Positions 39,425 through 48,139 of a stretch of 64,000 nucleotides of DNA are shown one piece after another. The position numbers and the translations under genes were made by a program. A model generated the notes under the pieces. It saw only the letters and a list, made by a program, of their open reading frames with translations, was not told the DNA's origin and ran no database searches. This DNA comes from CAVRQM01 sp963822705 (lineage in GTDB: Bacteria > Pseudomonadota > Alphaproteobacteria > Acetobacterales > Acetobacteraceae). Location: NCBI GenBank assembly GCA_963822705.1, contig CAWGIX010000010.1:434001-498000 (forward strand), read 5' to 3'. How positions within the stretch are numbered: the stretch's first letter is position 1; each line of letters opens with the position of its first letter.

Positions 39425-41195
39425 GGAGCAGCGCGCCGGGACTTTTCAGATACCGCGTGCGGATTGCTTCCGCCGTGCGGAAGGCGAGCGCGCCGACCGT
39501 ATTGGTAGGATTGTAGCCGGCGTTCTGCGGGAACGCGGTCATGCCGAAGACAAAGAGGTTCGGCACGTCCCAGCTTTGCAGATACGTGTTCAGGGCGGAT
39601 GAGCCGGGATCGGAGCCCATGATGGCGCCGCCGCAGAGGTGGGATGTCTGGTAATCCACGATGCTGTACGGGCCGATGCGGGGCTTTTTCACGACCTGTT
39701 TCGCTCCCATTCGCTGCAGGATCTCCGCATATTTGTCGGTGAGAAAGGCGCTCATCCTAAGCTCGTTGTCATGAAAATTCATCGTCAGGCGCAGCAACGG
39801 GCGGCCGAAGCGGTCCTGGTATGTTGGATCCAGGTCGAGACAGTTCTCGCGGTAACTGTAGCACGAGCCGTGCACGCCGGCGCCGGCGTATACGGTGCTG
39901 AGATAGTTGTCGCGAACGGCCTGCTTCCACTGGCTGCCCCAAGCCGGGATGCCGGGAGGGATTTGCATGCTCTCGATCGGTCGGCCGTTGGTTTGCACCT
40001 GACCCATGTAGCCGCCGCCCACGAAGCCGAGGCTCGAGTGGTCGAAATTGTCGCCGTTGAATTCGTCGATGCACATGCCGATCGCGCCGGAGCTGATAAA
40101 CGGATTGAAATTGAATTTCTTCCGGTCAAAGAATGCGATAGCGCTGGACACGGTCTGGTGGCTGAAGTTGCGGCCGATCTGACCCTTACCGGTCTGCGGG
40201 TCATACGGTTCGCCGATGCCGGAGAGCAGCAGCAGCTGCACGTTGAACACCGAAAAGGCGCAGAGTAGCACGAGCTCGGCCGGTTGCTCCCAGTCCTCGC
40301 CGGAGCTGTCGGCATAGATCACGCCGGTCGCGCGCTTGCCGGTGCTGTCGAGCGTGATGCGGGTGACCTCGCACTCGGTACGGGCCTCGAAATTCGGCTT
40401 GCGGACGAGCACGGGCAGAAGCGTGGTCTGCGGGCTAGCTTTGGAATAGTTCCCGCATCCGAACCACTCGCAGAAGCCGCAATAGGTGCAGGGACCGAGG
40501 GTCACGCCGAGCGGGTTGGTGTAGGATTGCGAAAGGTTGCCCGAAGGCTGTGGAAATGGGTGGTAGCCCATCTGGCGCGCTGCCTCGGCGAACAGGGTAT
40601 GACTGAACGGCTGCTTCTGCGCCGGGGTCGGGTAGGGGCGCGAGCGAGGGCCCTCAAAAGGGTTGCCGCCGGCCTGGACGACGCCTTTTAGATTGCCGGC
40701 CGTGCCTGACGTGCCGCACAGATACTCGAAACGGTCGTAGTACGGTTCGAGCTCATCGTAGGTGACGCCCCAATCCTGAATGGTCATGTCGTCGGGCAGG
40801 AACTTTTCGCCGTATCGCTGGGTGAGATGGGAGCGCAGGACGAAGTCGGACGGCAGGAAGCGCCAGGTCTCCGCATTCCAGTGCACACCCGCGCCACCGG
40901 CGCCATTGCCGAGCATGAAGGCGCCCCAGGTTCGGATGGGCAGCGCCTCCTGCCCGCGGCTGTTGCGGAACGTCAGAGTGTTCTGTGCTGGCCGGAGGAA
41001 AAGGTCGTGCCGGATACGGTACCGGAGCTCGTCGGGGGCGTAGGCGGGCGGGAAGTCGGAAGCGGTATCGCGCCAAGGGCCTCGCTCGATGGCGACGACT
41101 TCGAGACCGGCGTCGGTTAATTCGTGCGCGAGGATGGAACCGGTCCAGCCGAGCCCGACGATAACCACGTCTTTCGCGGGCAGCTTGCGCGGCAT
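39417..41195 (-). CDS. GMC-family flavoprotein dehydrogenase, large subunit
   Basis: 592 residues with an FAD-binding N-terminus (VVIVGLGWTGSILAHELTDA), the GMC region MLGNGAGGAGVHWNAETW and a cysteine cluster CTYCGFCEWFGCG (~residues 237-249) that may hold an iron-sulfur centre, as in related FAD glucose/gluconate dehydrogenases. The C-terminal active-site block is TSHLCGGAIMG...PQNAGYNPTNTVGAL. It resembles gluconate 2-dehydrogenase/sorbose dehydrogenase catalytic subunits. With the subunit-3-like protein and cytochrome it forms a periplasmic sugar or sugar-acid dehydrogenase. The exact substrate is not determinable. Confidence 0.9.
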   Translation of the reverse strand: MPRKLPAKDVVIVGLGWTGSILAHELTDAGLEVVAIERGPWRDTASDFPPAYAPDELRYRIRHDLFLRPAQNTLTFRNSRGQEALPIRTWGAFMLGNGAGGAGVHWNAETWRFLPSDFVLRSHLTQRYGEKFLPDDMTIQDWGVTYDELEPYYDRFEYLCGTSGTAGNLKGVVQAGGNPFEGPRSRPYPTPAQKQPFSHTLFAEAARQMGYHPFPQPSGNLSQSYTNPLGVTLGPCTYCGFCEWFGCGNYSKASPQTTLLPVLVRKPNFEARTECEVTRITLDSTGKRATGVIYADSSGEDWEQPAELVLLCAFSVFNVQLLLLSGIGEPYDPQTGKGQIGRNFSHQTVSSAIAFFDRKKFNFNPFISSGAIGMCIDEFNGDNFDHSSLGFVGGGYMGQVQTNGRPIESMQIPPGIPAWGSQWKQAVRDNYLSTVYAGAGVHGSCYSYRENCLDLDPTYQDRFGRPLLRLTMNFHDNELRMSAFLTDKYAEILQRMGAKQVVKKPRIGPYSIVDYQTSHLCGGAIMGSDPGSSALNTYLQSWDVPNLFVFGMTAFPQNAGYNPTNTVGALAFRTAEAIRTRYLKSPGALLHA

Positions 41196-41198
41196 GGT

Positions 41199-41921
41199 CT
41201 ACCGGCTCCACGCCGGGCGGCCTCGGATACTCATCGGCGGCAGAGGGTAGGTCTCGTTGTGACGCTCGACCCAGTCGCGATAATCGTACCGGGCGCCGGG
41301 AAAACCGATCATCTTCCACGCAACCATGTCCTTGTTCCCGCCATAGATCGGGTCGGCGAAGAAGCCGTACTGCGTGTCCTTGATGAGGATTTCGAAGAAC
41401 GCCAGACCGCTGGTGCCCTCGAGCTGCAGCGTGTTGTCCTCAAGGCCGTGGATAAGCGCGTCCTGCTGATCACCTGTCAGCTGAGCGAAATTCTTGCCCG
41501 CGAACGCAGCACGGCAATGTGCATCCAGTGCGGCAAGTGCGGCGCGGTAGCGTTGCGCGGGAGTCAGCGCGGACTGGTTACCCTGCTCCTTGGACCCTTC
41601 GCGAAATGGCGGGCGCATGTACAGGCCCGCGGATTTTCCATAGGAGCCTGCGAGTTGGCGATCGATAAAAACGGCGCAGCCGCTGTCGCGGCCACCGGGT
41701 GTGTCGGGGTCGGGCGGAATCAGGCGATCAACGAGCGCCTCAACGGCGGCCCCTTCCTCAGCCGTGAAGAACTGCCAGGGGCCGGGGCCGACAGGCTGTG
41801 GCGGATAGGCCTGGTTGGGTGACCAGGGCAGCGCGCCCGTAATGGTCATGGCCTCGGCGCGGCTCACGCAGGCAAGGGCGACGCTGGAGAGCAGGACCTG
41901 CCGACGATAGATGCGTCCCAC
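41199..41921 (-). CDS. Gluconate 2-dehydrogenase subunit 3-like protein
   Basis: A 240-residue small subunit with a twin-arginine-type leader (GRIYRRQVLLSSVALAC) and the family core FFTAEEGAAVEALVDRLIPP, GCAVFIDRQLAGSYG and FFEILIKDTQYGFFADPIYGG...MIGFPG. In such complexes this subunit carries the Tat signal that exports the cofactor-loaded flavoprotein, whose own N-terminus here has no signal. It is the first gene of the three-gene operon, 3 bases ahead of the flavoprotein gene. Confidence 0.9.
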   Translation of the reverse strand: MGRIYRRQVLLSSVALACVSRAEAMTITGALPWSPNQAYPPQPVGPGPWQFFTAEEGAAVEALVDRLIPPDPDTPGGRDSGCAVFIDRQLAGSYGKSAGLYMRPPFREGSKEQGNQSALTPAQRYRAALAALDAHCRAAFAGKNFAQLTGDQQDALIHGLEDNTLQLEGTSGLAFFEILIKDTQYGFFADPIYGGNKDMVAWKMIGFPGARYDYRDWVERHNETYPLPPMSIRGRPAWSR

Positions 41922-42061
41922 TCCGGCCTCTCGCGCGTTTATGCCTCGGTCTCGTTCTCGAACGGTGCGCCCGGCTCAGGGTTGCGCAATGGACACCAAG
42001 CGCATCGAATAGCCGCCCGGTCTGCCCTTCACTTGATGAGAGCCGTCGACCTCGTCCGCGT

Positions 42062-42256
42062 TCAGGGCGTGCTACAGGCCGCGACCATCCCGGGGGCCTC
42101 GGCCACCTGCCGTTGCATCAAAGCCGGGAGGTCGAGGCCGGGTATATGTCCGTCCTCCACTACCCAGCGACCGGCCACCATGACGCGATCCGCTCGGTGC
42201 GCGCCGCACAGCACGAGCGCGGCAAGGGGATCGCCGGCACAGGGTTCTGCCATCAT
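42062..42256 (-). pseudogene. C-terminal remnant of an amidohydrolase (8-oxoguanine deaminase-like)
   Basis: A 64-codon frame beginning in the glxR stop (ATGATGG) encodes GDPLAALVLCGAHRADRVMV and GRWVVEDG, then LDLPALMQ and TGA. This matches the last ~60 residues of 8-oxoguanine/guanine-deaminase-type amidohydrolases (~450 residues): the C-terminal strands of the composite beta-sandwich. The catalytic barrel and all metal ligands are missing. The rest seems to have been lost by a deletion ending at the glxR stop. The deaminase would fit the purine operon upstream. An assembly deletion is the alternative. Confidence 0.6.
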
Positions 42257-43170
42257 CCGTCCACCGGTTCGTCGATGTGCTTGCGGACCCCCACTTCGTG
42301 ACCACCGGCCATTGCCTCCAGCGCTTTCAGCAATCCGGAATGATCCCACGCCTTGCCGCCGAGCGCCGCAGCAACATTGAAAAGCTGCTGCGTGCCGGCG
42401 GTGTTCGGCAAGGCGATCCCCAGCGCCTGCGCGCCCTGCAAGGCGAGGTTCAGATCTTTTTGGTGCAGCTCGATGCGAAAGCCGGGGTCGAAACGCCGCT
42501 GGATCATGCGCTCGCCGTGCAATTCCAGAATGCGCGAGGAGGCAAACCCGCCCATCAGGGCGGCACGCACTTTTGCAGGGTCGGCTCCGGCTTTGCTGGC
42601 GAACAGTAGCGCTTCGGCCACCGCCTCGATGGTCAGGCCGACAATGATCTGGTTGGCCACTTTGGTGGTCTGGCCGTCGCCGTTGCCGCCCACCAGCGTG
42701 ATGTTCTTGCCCATCAGGTCGAACAGCGGTTTGACTTTGTCGAACGCTGATTGCGGCCCGCCCACCATGATGGTCAGCGTCGCCTGCTTGGCTCCGACCT
42801 CGCCGCCGGAGACCGGGGCGTCCAGATAGTCGCAACCCAGATTGTTGATACGGCGCGCAAAATCCTTCGTGGCAATCGGCGAGATCGAGCTCATATCGAC
42901 GACGATCTTGCCTTTTTGCAGGCCGGCGCCGACGCCTTCGGGCCCGAACAGGGCTGCATCGACATGCGGCGTGTCGGGAACCATGGTGATGGCAATTTCA
43001 GCCTGCTGCGCGGCCTCTTTGGCCGAGGCGCATTTTTTGCCACCCTTGTCGACCAGCTCCTGCGGTATCGGGGCTATATCAAACAGGTGCAGAGTGTGTC
43101 CGCCGGCGATCAGATGCCCCGCCATGGGGCGGCCCATGATTCCCAGCCCGACAAAAGCCACTTGGGTCAT
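42253..43170 (-). CDS. glxR: Tartronate semialdehyde reductase (2-hydroxy-3-oxopropionate reductase)
   Basis: A 305-residue beta-hydroxyacid dehydrogenase: NAD(P) motif VAFVGLGIMGRPMA, substrate motif DAPVSGGEVGAKQATLTIMV, the catalytic lysine in GDGQTTKVANQII and cofactor specificity residues in ELHQKDLNLAL. It reduces tartronate semialdehyde to glycerate, the end of the glyoxylate route used when purines are degraded through allantoin. That fits its place at the end of a purine uptake and xanthine dehydrogenase operon. GarR is an equivalent name from the sugar-acid pathway. Confidence 0.88.
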   Translation of the reverse strand: MTQVAFVGLGIMGRPMAGHLIAGGHTLHLFDIAPIPQELVDKGGKKCASAKEAAQQAEIAITMVPDTPHVDAALFGPEGVGAGLQKGKIVVDMSSISPIATKDFARRINNLGCDYLDAPVSGGEVGAKQATLTIMVGGPQSAFDKVKPLFDLMGKNITLVGGNGDGQTTKVANQIIVGLTIEAVAEALLFASKAGADPAKVRAALMGGFASSRILELHGERMIQRRFDPGFRIELHQKDLNLALQGAQALGIALPNTAGTQQLFNVAAALGGKAWDHSGLLKALEAMAGGHEVGVRKHIDEPVDG

Positions 43171-43244
43171 CTTTCAAAACTCCTCTTGCAGACGACGCGC
43201 TCGAACGGCGCTGGTTAGGCCGAGCAATCCAGCGTAGATGGCGT

Positions 43245-44175
43245 CTAGGCGGTGGCGTGGAACGCTTTGCCCAGTGCCGCCGGCGCGGCCAGTTTCAGCC
43301 GCACCCGGTCGCGAGAAATCAGCACCAGCACAAGAACCGTCACCAGGTACGGCAGCATCGCCAGCAATTGCGGATTGACCGCGAGACCGAGCGCCTGCGC
43401 GTAATACTGGGCGATGGTTACGAACCCGAACAGCAGCGCCCCCAGTGCCAGCCACAGCGGCTTCCAGGTGGAAAACACCACCAGCGCCAGCGCGATCCAG
43501 CCGCGCCCCGCCACCATGTTGTCGGTCCACATCGGCGTGAGGTCCACGGACAGGTAGGCGCCGCCCAGGCCCGCCATGGCGCCACCGAACAGCACCGCGG
43601 CCAGCCGCACGGCACGCACGGAATAGCCGAGCGCGTGCGCCACTTCATGACTTCTCACCGACCGCGCGCAACACCAGTCCGGCCCGTGTGCGCGCCAAAA
43701 ACGCGCCGACTGCGAACGGCGACAGGATCGCCAGCCACACCAGCGGGTCGAGCAGCATGAGCTGCTGCACCACCGGCGAGGCGTGCGCCGCGTTCGGCCA
43801 CAGGGTGGCGCTCAGACCGACCACGGGCAGGCTTTGGAACGAGGCAGCCATGAGCGCCGAGAGTCCGACGCCAAAAATGGTCAGGGCCAGCCCGGTCGCG
43901 ACCTGGTTGGCCAGCAGGAACAGCGTCAGGATAGCGAAACCCCCGGCCATAACCATGCCCCCCACGGCGGCGGCGATGAGGCCCAGCAGCAGGTTGCCCG
44001 AAGCGGCCGTGGTCACGAAGCCGGCCGACGCGCCGACCAGCATCATGCCCTCCACGCCCAGGTTCAACACCCCGGAGCGTTCGGCGACCAGTTCGCCGAT
44101 GCCGGCCAGCATGAGCGGGGTGGCCGCCTGCAAGGTCGCAACCACGATGGCCACGAAGAACACCGGATCATGCAT
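43245..44175 (-). CDS. Nucleoside/purine-type ABC permease (YufQ/NupC-like, one frameshift)
   Basis: A membrane permease of the BPD_transp_2 family paired with BmpA-type binding proteins: LAGIGELVAERSGVLNLGVE and GMMLVGASAGFV near the start and LALTIFGVGLSALMA in the middle, then HEVAHALGYSVRAVR and YLSVDLTPMWTDNMVAGRGW in the second part. An extra A near 43653 inserts a false stop after VGEKS; corrected, it gives 309 residues. Its start overlaps the other permease by 8 bases. It probably imports purine bases or nucleosides, given guaD and xdhABC upstream. Confidence 0.87.
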
Positions 44176-45256
44176 GACGCAGCACCACTGCCGGGCGGCC
44201 TGACACGATACGGACGCGGAAATTGATCAGCACGTCGCAGGCCAGCAGAAAGAACAGCAATAAGCCTTGCACGACGCCGGTGACCGCGACGGGCAGCTGC
44301 ATGGATAGCTGCAACTGCTCGCCGCCGAGATAGAGCAGTGCCATCAGCAGGCTTGCAAACAATATCCCCAGCGGATTGAGCCGGCCCAGGAAAGCAACGA
44401 TGATGGCGGCGAACCCGTACCCAGGCGAGATGCTGGGCGTAAGCTGCCCGTCCGGGCCGGCCACTTCCAGCATGCCGGCCACTCCGGCCAGGCCGCCGGA
44501 CAGCAGCAGGCAGAACCAGATCACGCCGGTGTCGGAAAAGCCGGCGTAGCGCGCTGCCGCAGGGGCGAGCCCGACCACCCGGATCTGAAAGCCCATCAGC
44601 GTGCGGCCCAGCAGCACCCAGGCCAGCGGCACCGCCGCCAGGGCAACCAGCGCACCAATGTGCAACCTGGTGCCCGCGATCAGCATCGGCAGCATCGCAT
44701 CGTCATCGAACTGGCGGGTCTGCGGAAAATTCATGCCCTGCGGATCGCGCCACGGCCCGCGCACGAGAAAGCTGAGGAATTGCAGCGCCACGTAGGTCAG
44801 CATCAGCGTAGTGAGAATTTCGTGAGCATTGAACCGGGTTTTCAGGAGCGCGGGCACGCCGGCCCAGATTGCACCTCCGATAATGCCGGCCAGAAACATC
44901 AGCGGCAGTACCCACCAATGGTCGCCGCCGCCGAGTGCCAGCGCCACGCCGCCGGCGGCGATGGCGCCCATGGTGAACTGGCCTTCCGCGCCGATGTTCC
45001 ACACTTGCGCGCGCACGCCCACGGCGATGCCTATGGCGCAGAGCAGCAACGGCGTCGCCTTCAGGCCCAGCTCCGCCAAATTGTCGACGCTGGACAGGGG
45101 GGAAATGAACAGCACGTTCAGCCCCGTCAATGGCGAGCGCCCGAGCAGCGCGAACAGGATGCCCATAGCGAGCACCGACAGCACCGCGGCCAGAACCGGC
45201 GACAGCCACATCATCGCCCGCGCGGGTTCCGCGCGGCGAACGAGACTAATGCGCAT
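44168..45256 (-). CDS. Nucleoside/purine-type ABC permease (YufP/NupB-like)
   Basis: A 362-residue permease with many membrane segments and the family block AQVWNIGAEGQFTMGAIAA, TRFNAHEILTTLMLTYVAL and LVGFQ-type LMGFQIRVVGLAPAAARYAG, ending GYGFAAIIVAFLGRLNPLG. I use ATG 45256, which lies inside the end of the ATPase gene (11-base overlap), rather than a start 30 bases upstream. With the next permease and the duplicated ATPase it completes a YufOPQ-type importer; no BmpA-like binding protein is in this window. Confidence 0.9.
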   Translation of the reverse strand: MRISLVRRAEPARAMMWLSPVLAAVLSVLAMGILFALLGRSPLTGLNVLFISPLSSVDNLAELGLKATPLLLCAIGIAVGVRAQVWNIGAEGQFTMGAIAAGGVALALGGGDHWWVLPLMFLAGIIGGAIWAGVPALLKTRFNAHEILTTLMLTYVALQFLSFLVRGPWRDPQGMNFPQTRQFDDDAMLPMLIAGTRLHIGALVALAAVPLAWVLLGRTLMGFQIRVVGLAPAAARYAGFSDTGVIWFCLLLSGGLAGVAGMLEVAGPDGQLTPSISPGYGFAAIIVAFLGRLNPLGILFASLLMALLYLGGEQLQLSMQLPVAVTGVVQGLLLFFLLACDVLINFRVRIVSGRPAVVLRHA

Positions 45257-46793
45257 GCGCCAACTCCGGAACGATGGGGGCGGCAACAGGGTGAGCGCCG
45301 TGATGGCCGCCCATCAGCAGACCGACCTGCTCGGCACTGGTTCCGGCGACCGGGAGCGGGGCCGAAAGCCGGCCTTCGCTCAGCACGGCAATGCGATCGC
45401 AGATTTCGAACAGCTCGGCCAGATCTTCGCTGACCACCAGCACGCCCACACCTTGCTCGGCGAGGTCGAGCAGATTTTGGCGGATCGACAGCGTGGCGCC
45501 GATGTCCACGCCCCAGGTCGGGTGCGCGGCCAGCAGCACGCGCGGCGCCTGTTCCACCTCGCGGCCGACAATGAATTTCTGCATGTTGCCGCCCGACAGA
45601 CTGGACGCGAGCGCGCCGATGCCGGCGGCCTTTACGTTGTACTGCTTGAACACTTTGGCAGCGAAACGGCGGATGGCGCCGCCGCGCAACCAGCCACCAC
45701 TGGCGAGGTCGCGCCACCACGCCGTCAGCAAACCGTTCTCGGCCAGCGACATGTCGCCCACCGCGCCGCGGCCCAGCCGTTCCTCCGGAATGAACGCCAG
45801 CCCCATGCGCCGCCGCGCCGCCGGCCCGGCCCGGCCCGCATCCTGGTCGCACAGGCGCACGGCGGCTGCGTTCGGGGCGCGACGCTCGCCGGACAGCGCG
45901 GTCAGAAATTCTTTCTGGCCATTGCCGGCCACGCCGGCGATGCCCATCACTTCGCCCGCGCGTAACTCCAGGGACACGTCCCGCAGGTTGGTCCCGAACG
46001 GCTCGTCAGAGGGCAGGGTCAGTTTCGTGATCACCAGGCACGGCGTTCCGAGTTGTGCCGCGCCGTGACGACGTGGGGTGGGCAGGGTGCTGCCGGTCAT
46101 CATTTCGGCCAGTTCCCGCGCCGAACTTCTCTGGGGACTCGCGTGGCCGGAGACGCGGCCGGCGCGCAGCACGGTGGCGGTCTCGCAGATCGCCATGATC
46201 TCGTCGAGCTTGTGGCTGATGTACAGGACGCTGCAACCCTCCGAGGAAAGCCGGCGCAGCACCACGAACAGGTCGTCCACCTCCTGCGGTGTCAGCACGC
46301 TGGTGGGCTCGTCCATGATCAGCAGTTTCGGTTCCTGCAGCAGGCAGCGTACGATTTCGACGCGCTGCCGCTCGCCCACCGATAGGTGATGCACGTGCCG
46401 GTCCGGCTCGACCGCGAGCCCGTAGCGGCGCGACACCTCGCCGATGCGCCTCGATAACGTGCCCATCGGTTCCTTCGTGCCCAGGCCGAGTGCGATGTTT
46501 TCCGCAACCGTCAGGCTCTCGAACAGGGAAAAATGCTGAAACACCATGCCGATGCCGAGCGCGCGGGCGGCGTTCGGATTGGGAATGGCGGTCTCGCGAC
46601 CCTCCCACTGGATGCGGCCCGCGTCCGGCTGCACGATGCCATAAATGGTTTTCACCAGCGTGCTCTTACCGGCGCCGTTTTCGCCCAGCAGCGCATGCAC
46701 TTCGCCCGGCATGACCGTTAGGTCCACGCCGTCATTGGCCAGTGTCGTGGCGTAACGCTTGGTGATGCCGGTCAGCGCGAGTCGGGGTGTCAT
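45246..46793 (-). CDS. Nucleoside/purine-type ABC ATPase (YufO/NupA-like)
   Basis: A 515-residue duplicated ABC ATPase. First half: Walker A GENGAGKST, Q-loop MVFQHFSLF, signature LSVGERQRVEI, Walker B LLIMDEPTSVLTP and ISHKLDE. Second half: a degenerate Walker A (GVAGNGQKE), IPEERLGRGAV, signature LSGGNMQKF and a divergent Walker B (VLLAAHPTWGVDI). PEERL plus HPTWGVD is typical of the nucleoside/purine branch. It starts at ATG 46793, one base after the guaD stop codon. Confidence 0.92.
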   Translation of the reverse strand: MTPRLALTGITKRYATTLANDGVDLTVMPGEVHALLGENGAGKSTLVKTIYGIVQPDAGRIQWEGRETAIPNPNAARALGIGMVFQHFSLFESLTVAENIALGLGTKEPMGTLSRRIGEVSRRYGLAVEPDRHVHHLSVGERQRVEIVRCLLQEPKLLIMDEPTSVLTPQEVDDLFVVLRRLSSEGCSVLYISHKLDEIMAICETATVLRAGRVSGHASPQRSSARELAEMMTGSTLPTPRRHGAAQLGTPCLVITKLTLPSDEPFGTNLRDVSLELRAGEVMGIAGVAGNGQKEFLTALSGERRAPNAAAVRLCDQDAGRAGPAARRRMGLAFIPEERLGRGAVGDMSLAENGLLTAWWRDLASGGWLRGGAIRRFAAKVFKQYNVKAAGIGALASSLSGGNMQKFIVGREVEQAPRVLLAAHPTWGVDIGATLSIRQNLLDLAEQGVGVLVVSEDLAELFEICDRIAVLSEGRLSAPLPVAGTSAEQVGLLMGGHHGAHPVAAPIVPELAHAH

Positions 46794-46794
46794 G

Positions 46795-47265
46795 TCAGTA
46801 TGCCACCTTGTCTGGCTTTTGCACCCAGGCATCGAAGGCGGCGTGCGCTTCCTCGGGCAGCAGCGACGCGGTCGGGATCGCCCGTGCCGCAATCGGCTTC
46901 GGCAGTTCGCGGTACAAAAACTCGTCGTCGAATCCGATTGCTGCAGCTTGGGTGCGGTCGTTGCCAAACCATATACGGTCCAGCCGCGCCCAATAGATGG
47001 CGGCGAGACACATCGGGCAGGGCTCGCAGCTGGCATAAATCTCGTGCCCGGACAGGTCGAAGCTGCCGATCGCCTCGCAGGCGCGACGGATCGCCACGAC
47101 TTCGGAATGCGCGGTCGGATCGTTGGTCGAGGTGACTTGGTTCCAGCCCTCGGCAACGATTTTGCCGTCGCGGGCAATCACTGTGCCGAACGGGCCGCCC
47201 GCGCCCTGCTGCATCTTTTCCGCCGAGAGGGCGATGGCGCGGCGCATCAGGTCTTCGTGAGTCAT
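46795..47265 (-). CDS. guaD: Guanine deaminase (CDA-fold)
   Basis: A 156-residue zinc deaminase of the cytidine-deaminase fold converting guanine to xanthine. Zinc and catalytic motifs: TAHSEVVAIR (His-Ala/Ser-Glu) and SCEPCPMCLAAIYWA (PCxxC). GGPFGTVIARDGKIVAEGWN and FGNDRTQAAAIGFDDEF are typical of the bacterial GuaD group. ATG 47265 overlaps the xdhC stop (ATGA). Its product is the substrate of the xanthine dehydrogenase encoded just upstream. Confidence 0.9.
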   Translation of the reverse strand: MTHEDLMRRAIALSAEKMQQGAGGPFGTVIARDGKIVAEGWNQVTSTNDPTAHSEVVAIRRACEAIGSFDLSGHEIYASCEPCPMCLAAIYWARLDRIWFGNDRTQAAAIGFDDEFLYRELPKPIAARAIPTASLLPEEAHAAFDAWVQKPDKVAY

Positions 47266-48139
47266 CCTGTGGCTTCCCGGCAGCCGTTGCAATTTTGCGC
47301 CTCGCCGCAGCCGCGTGCGGGCAGCGTGAGCACGTTGTCGCGCACGTTCTCCGCCGGGGAAGCCGTGGCGATCGCGGCGTCACGGATCTGCAAAAGCTGG
47401 GCGGCAACGGAAATGGCTATTTCGGCCGGCAGCTTGCCGCCGGTTTCCGGCAGCCCGATGGGGCACACGAGCCGCGCAATGGTCCCGCCCGCAAATCCGT
47501 CGCGAGCGAGACGCGAGCGGAAGCGGGCGGCCTTGGTGGCCGAGCCGATCAGCCCCACAAACCGCATATCCTTTCGCGCCAGGCAGGCGGAGACGATGCG
47601 GTAGTCGAGCGCGTGGTCATGCGTCATCACCAGCGCGCTCGCACCGTCCGGCAGTTTCGTAACTTCGGCCTCGGGTTGTTCCGCCTGCGTCGGCACGACG
47701 TTCAGGGGAAGCGAGGCGGGGAATGCATCGCTGCGCCCATCGATCCAGCGCACCCGGCACGGCAGGTCAGCCAGCAGTTTCGTCAACGCCTGACCCACAT
47801 GGCCGGCGCCGAACAGCGCGATCTGCCAGGCGGGTGGCAGCACCGGCTCCAGCAGTACGCGCACGTGGCCGCCGCAGCACTGGCCCAGCGCCGGGCCGAG
47901 CGGATATTCCCGCAGCACCGGACCGTCGTTGTTTCCCTCCAGCAGCGAGCGCGCGGCCAGCACGCACTCGTGCTCCAGCCGTCCGCCGCCAATCGTGCCG
48001 TGCAAGCCGTTCGCGCTGACGACCATTTTGGTGCCGGCCTCGCGCGGCGTGGAGCCGCGCGCATTCGAGCACAGTGACCAGTACCGCCGGCTACCCCATC
48101 GCGGGCGTGAGCGCTCAAAGAGTCGATCCAGGACGTCAT
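47262..48139 (-). CDS. xdhC: Xanthine dehydrogenase maturation factor XdhC (two frameshifts)
   Basis: XdhC binds and sulfurates the molybdenum cofactor before insertion into XdhB. Motifs are REAGTKMVVSANGLHGTIGG (family GTIGGG), LGPALGQCCGGHV (essential Cys-Cys), the Rossmann IALFGAGHVGQAL and MTHDHALDYRI. Extra bases between about 48060 and 48110 put DGVA, VLVTVLECA and GSTPREAG in three frames; corrected, it gives 291 residues starting MTSWIDSLSAHARDG at ATG 48139, which overlaps the xdhB stop. It ends in a cysteine-rich tail (CGEAQNCNGC). Confidence 0.88.

Noticed and set aside
45246..47177. A longer ATPase start at 47177
   Set aside because: The extra 128 codons are a shadow of guaD. The family starts at MTPRLALTGITKRY, ATG 46793, right after the guaD stop.
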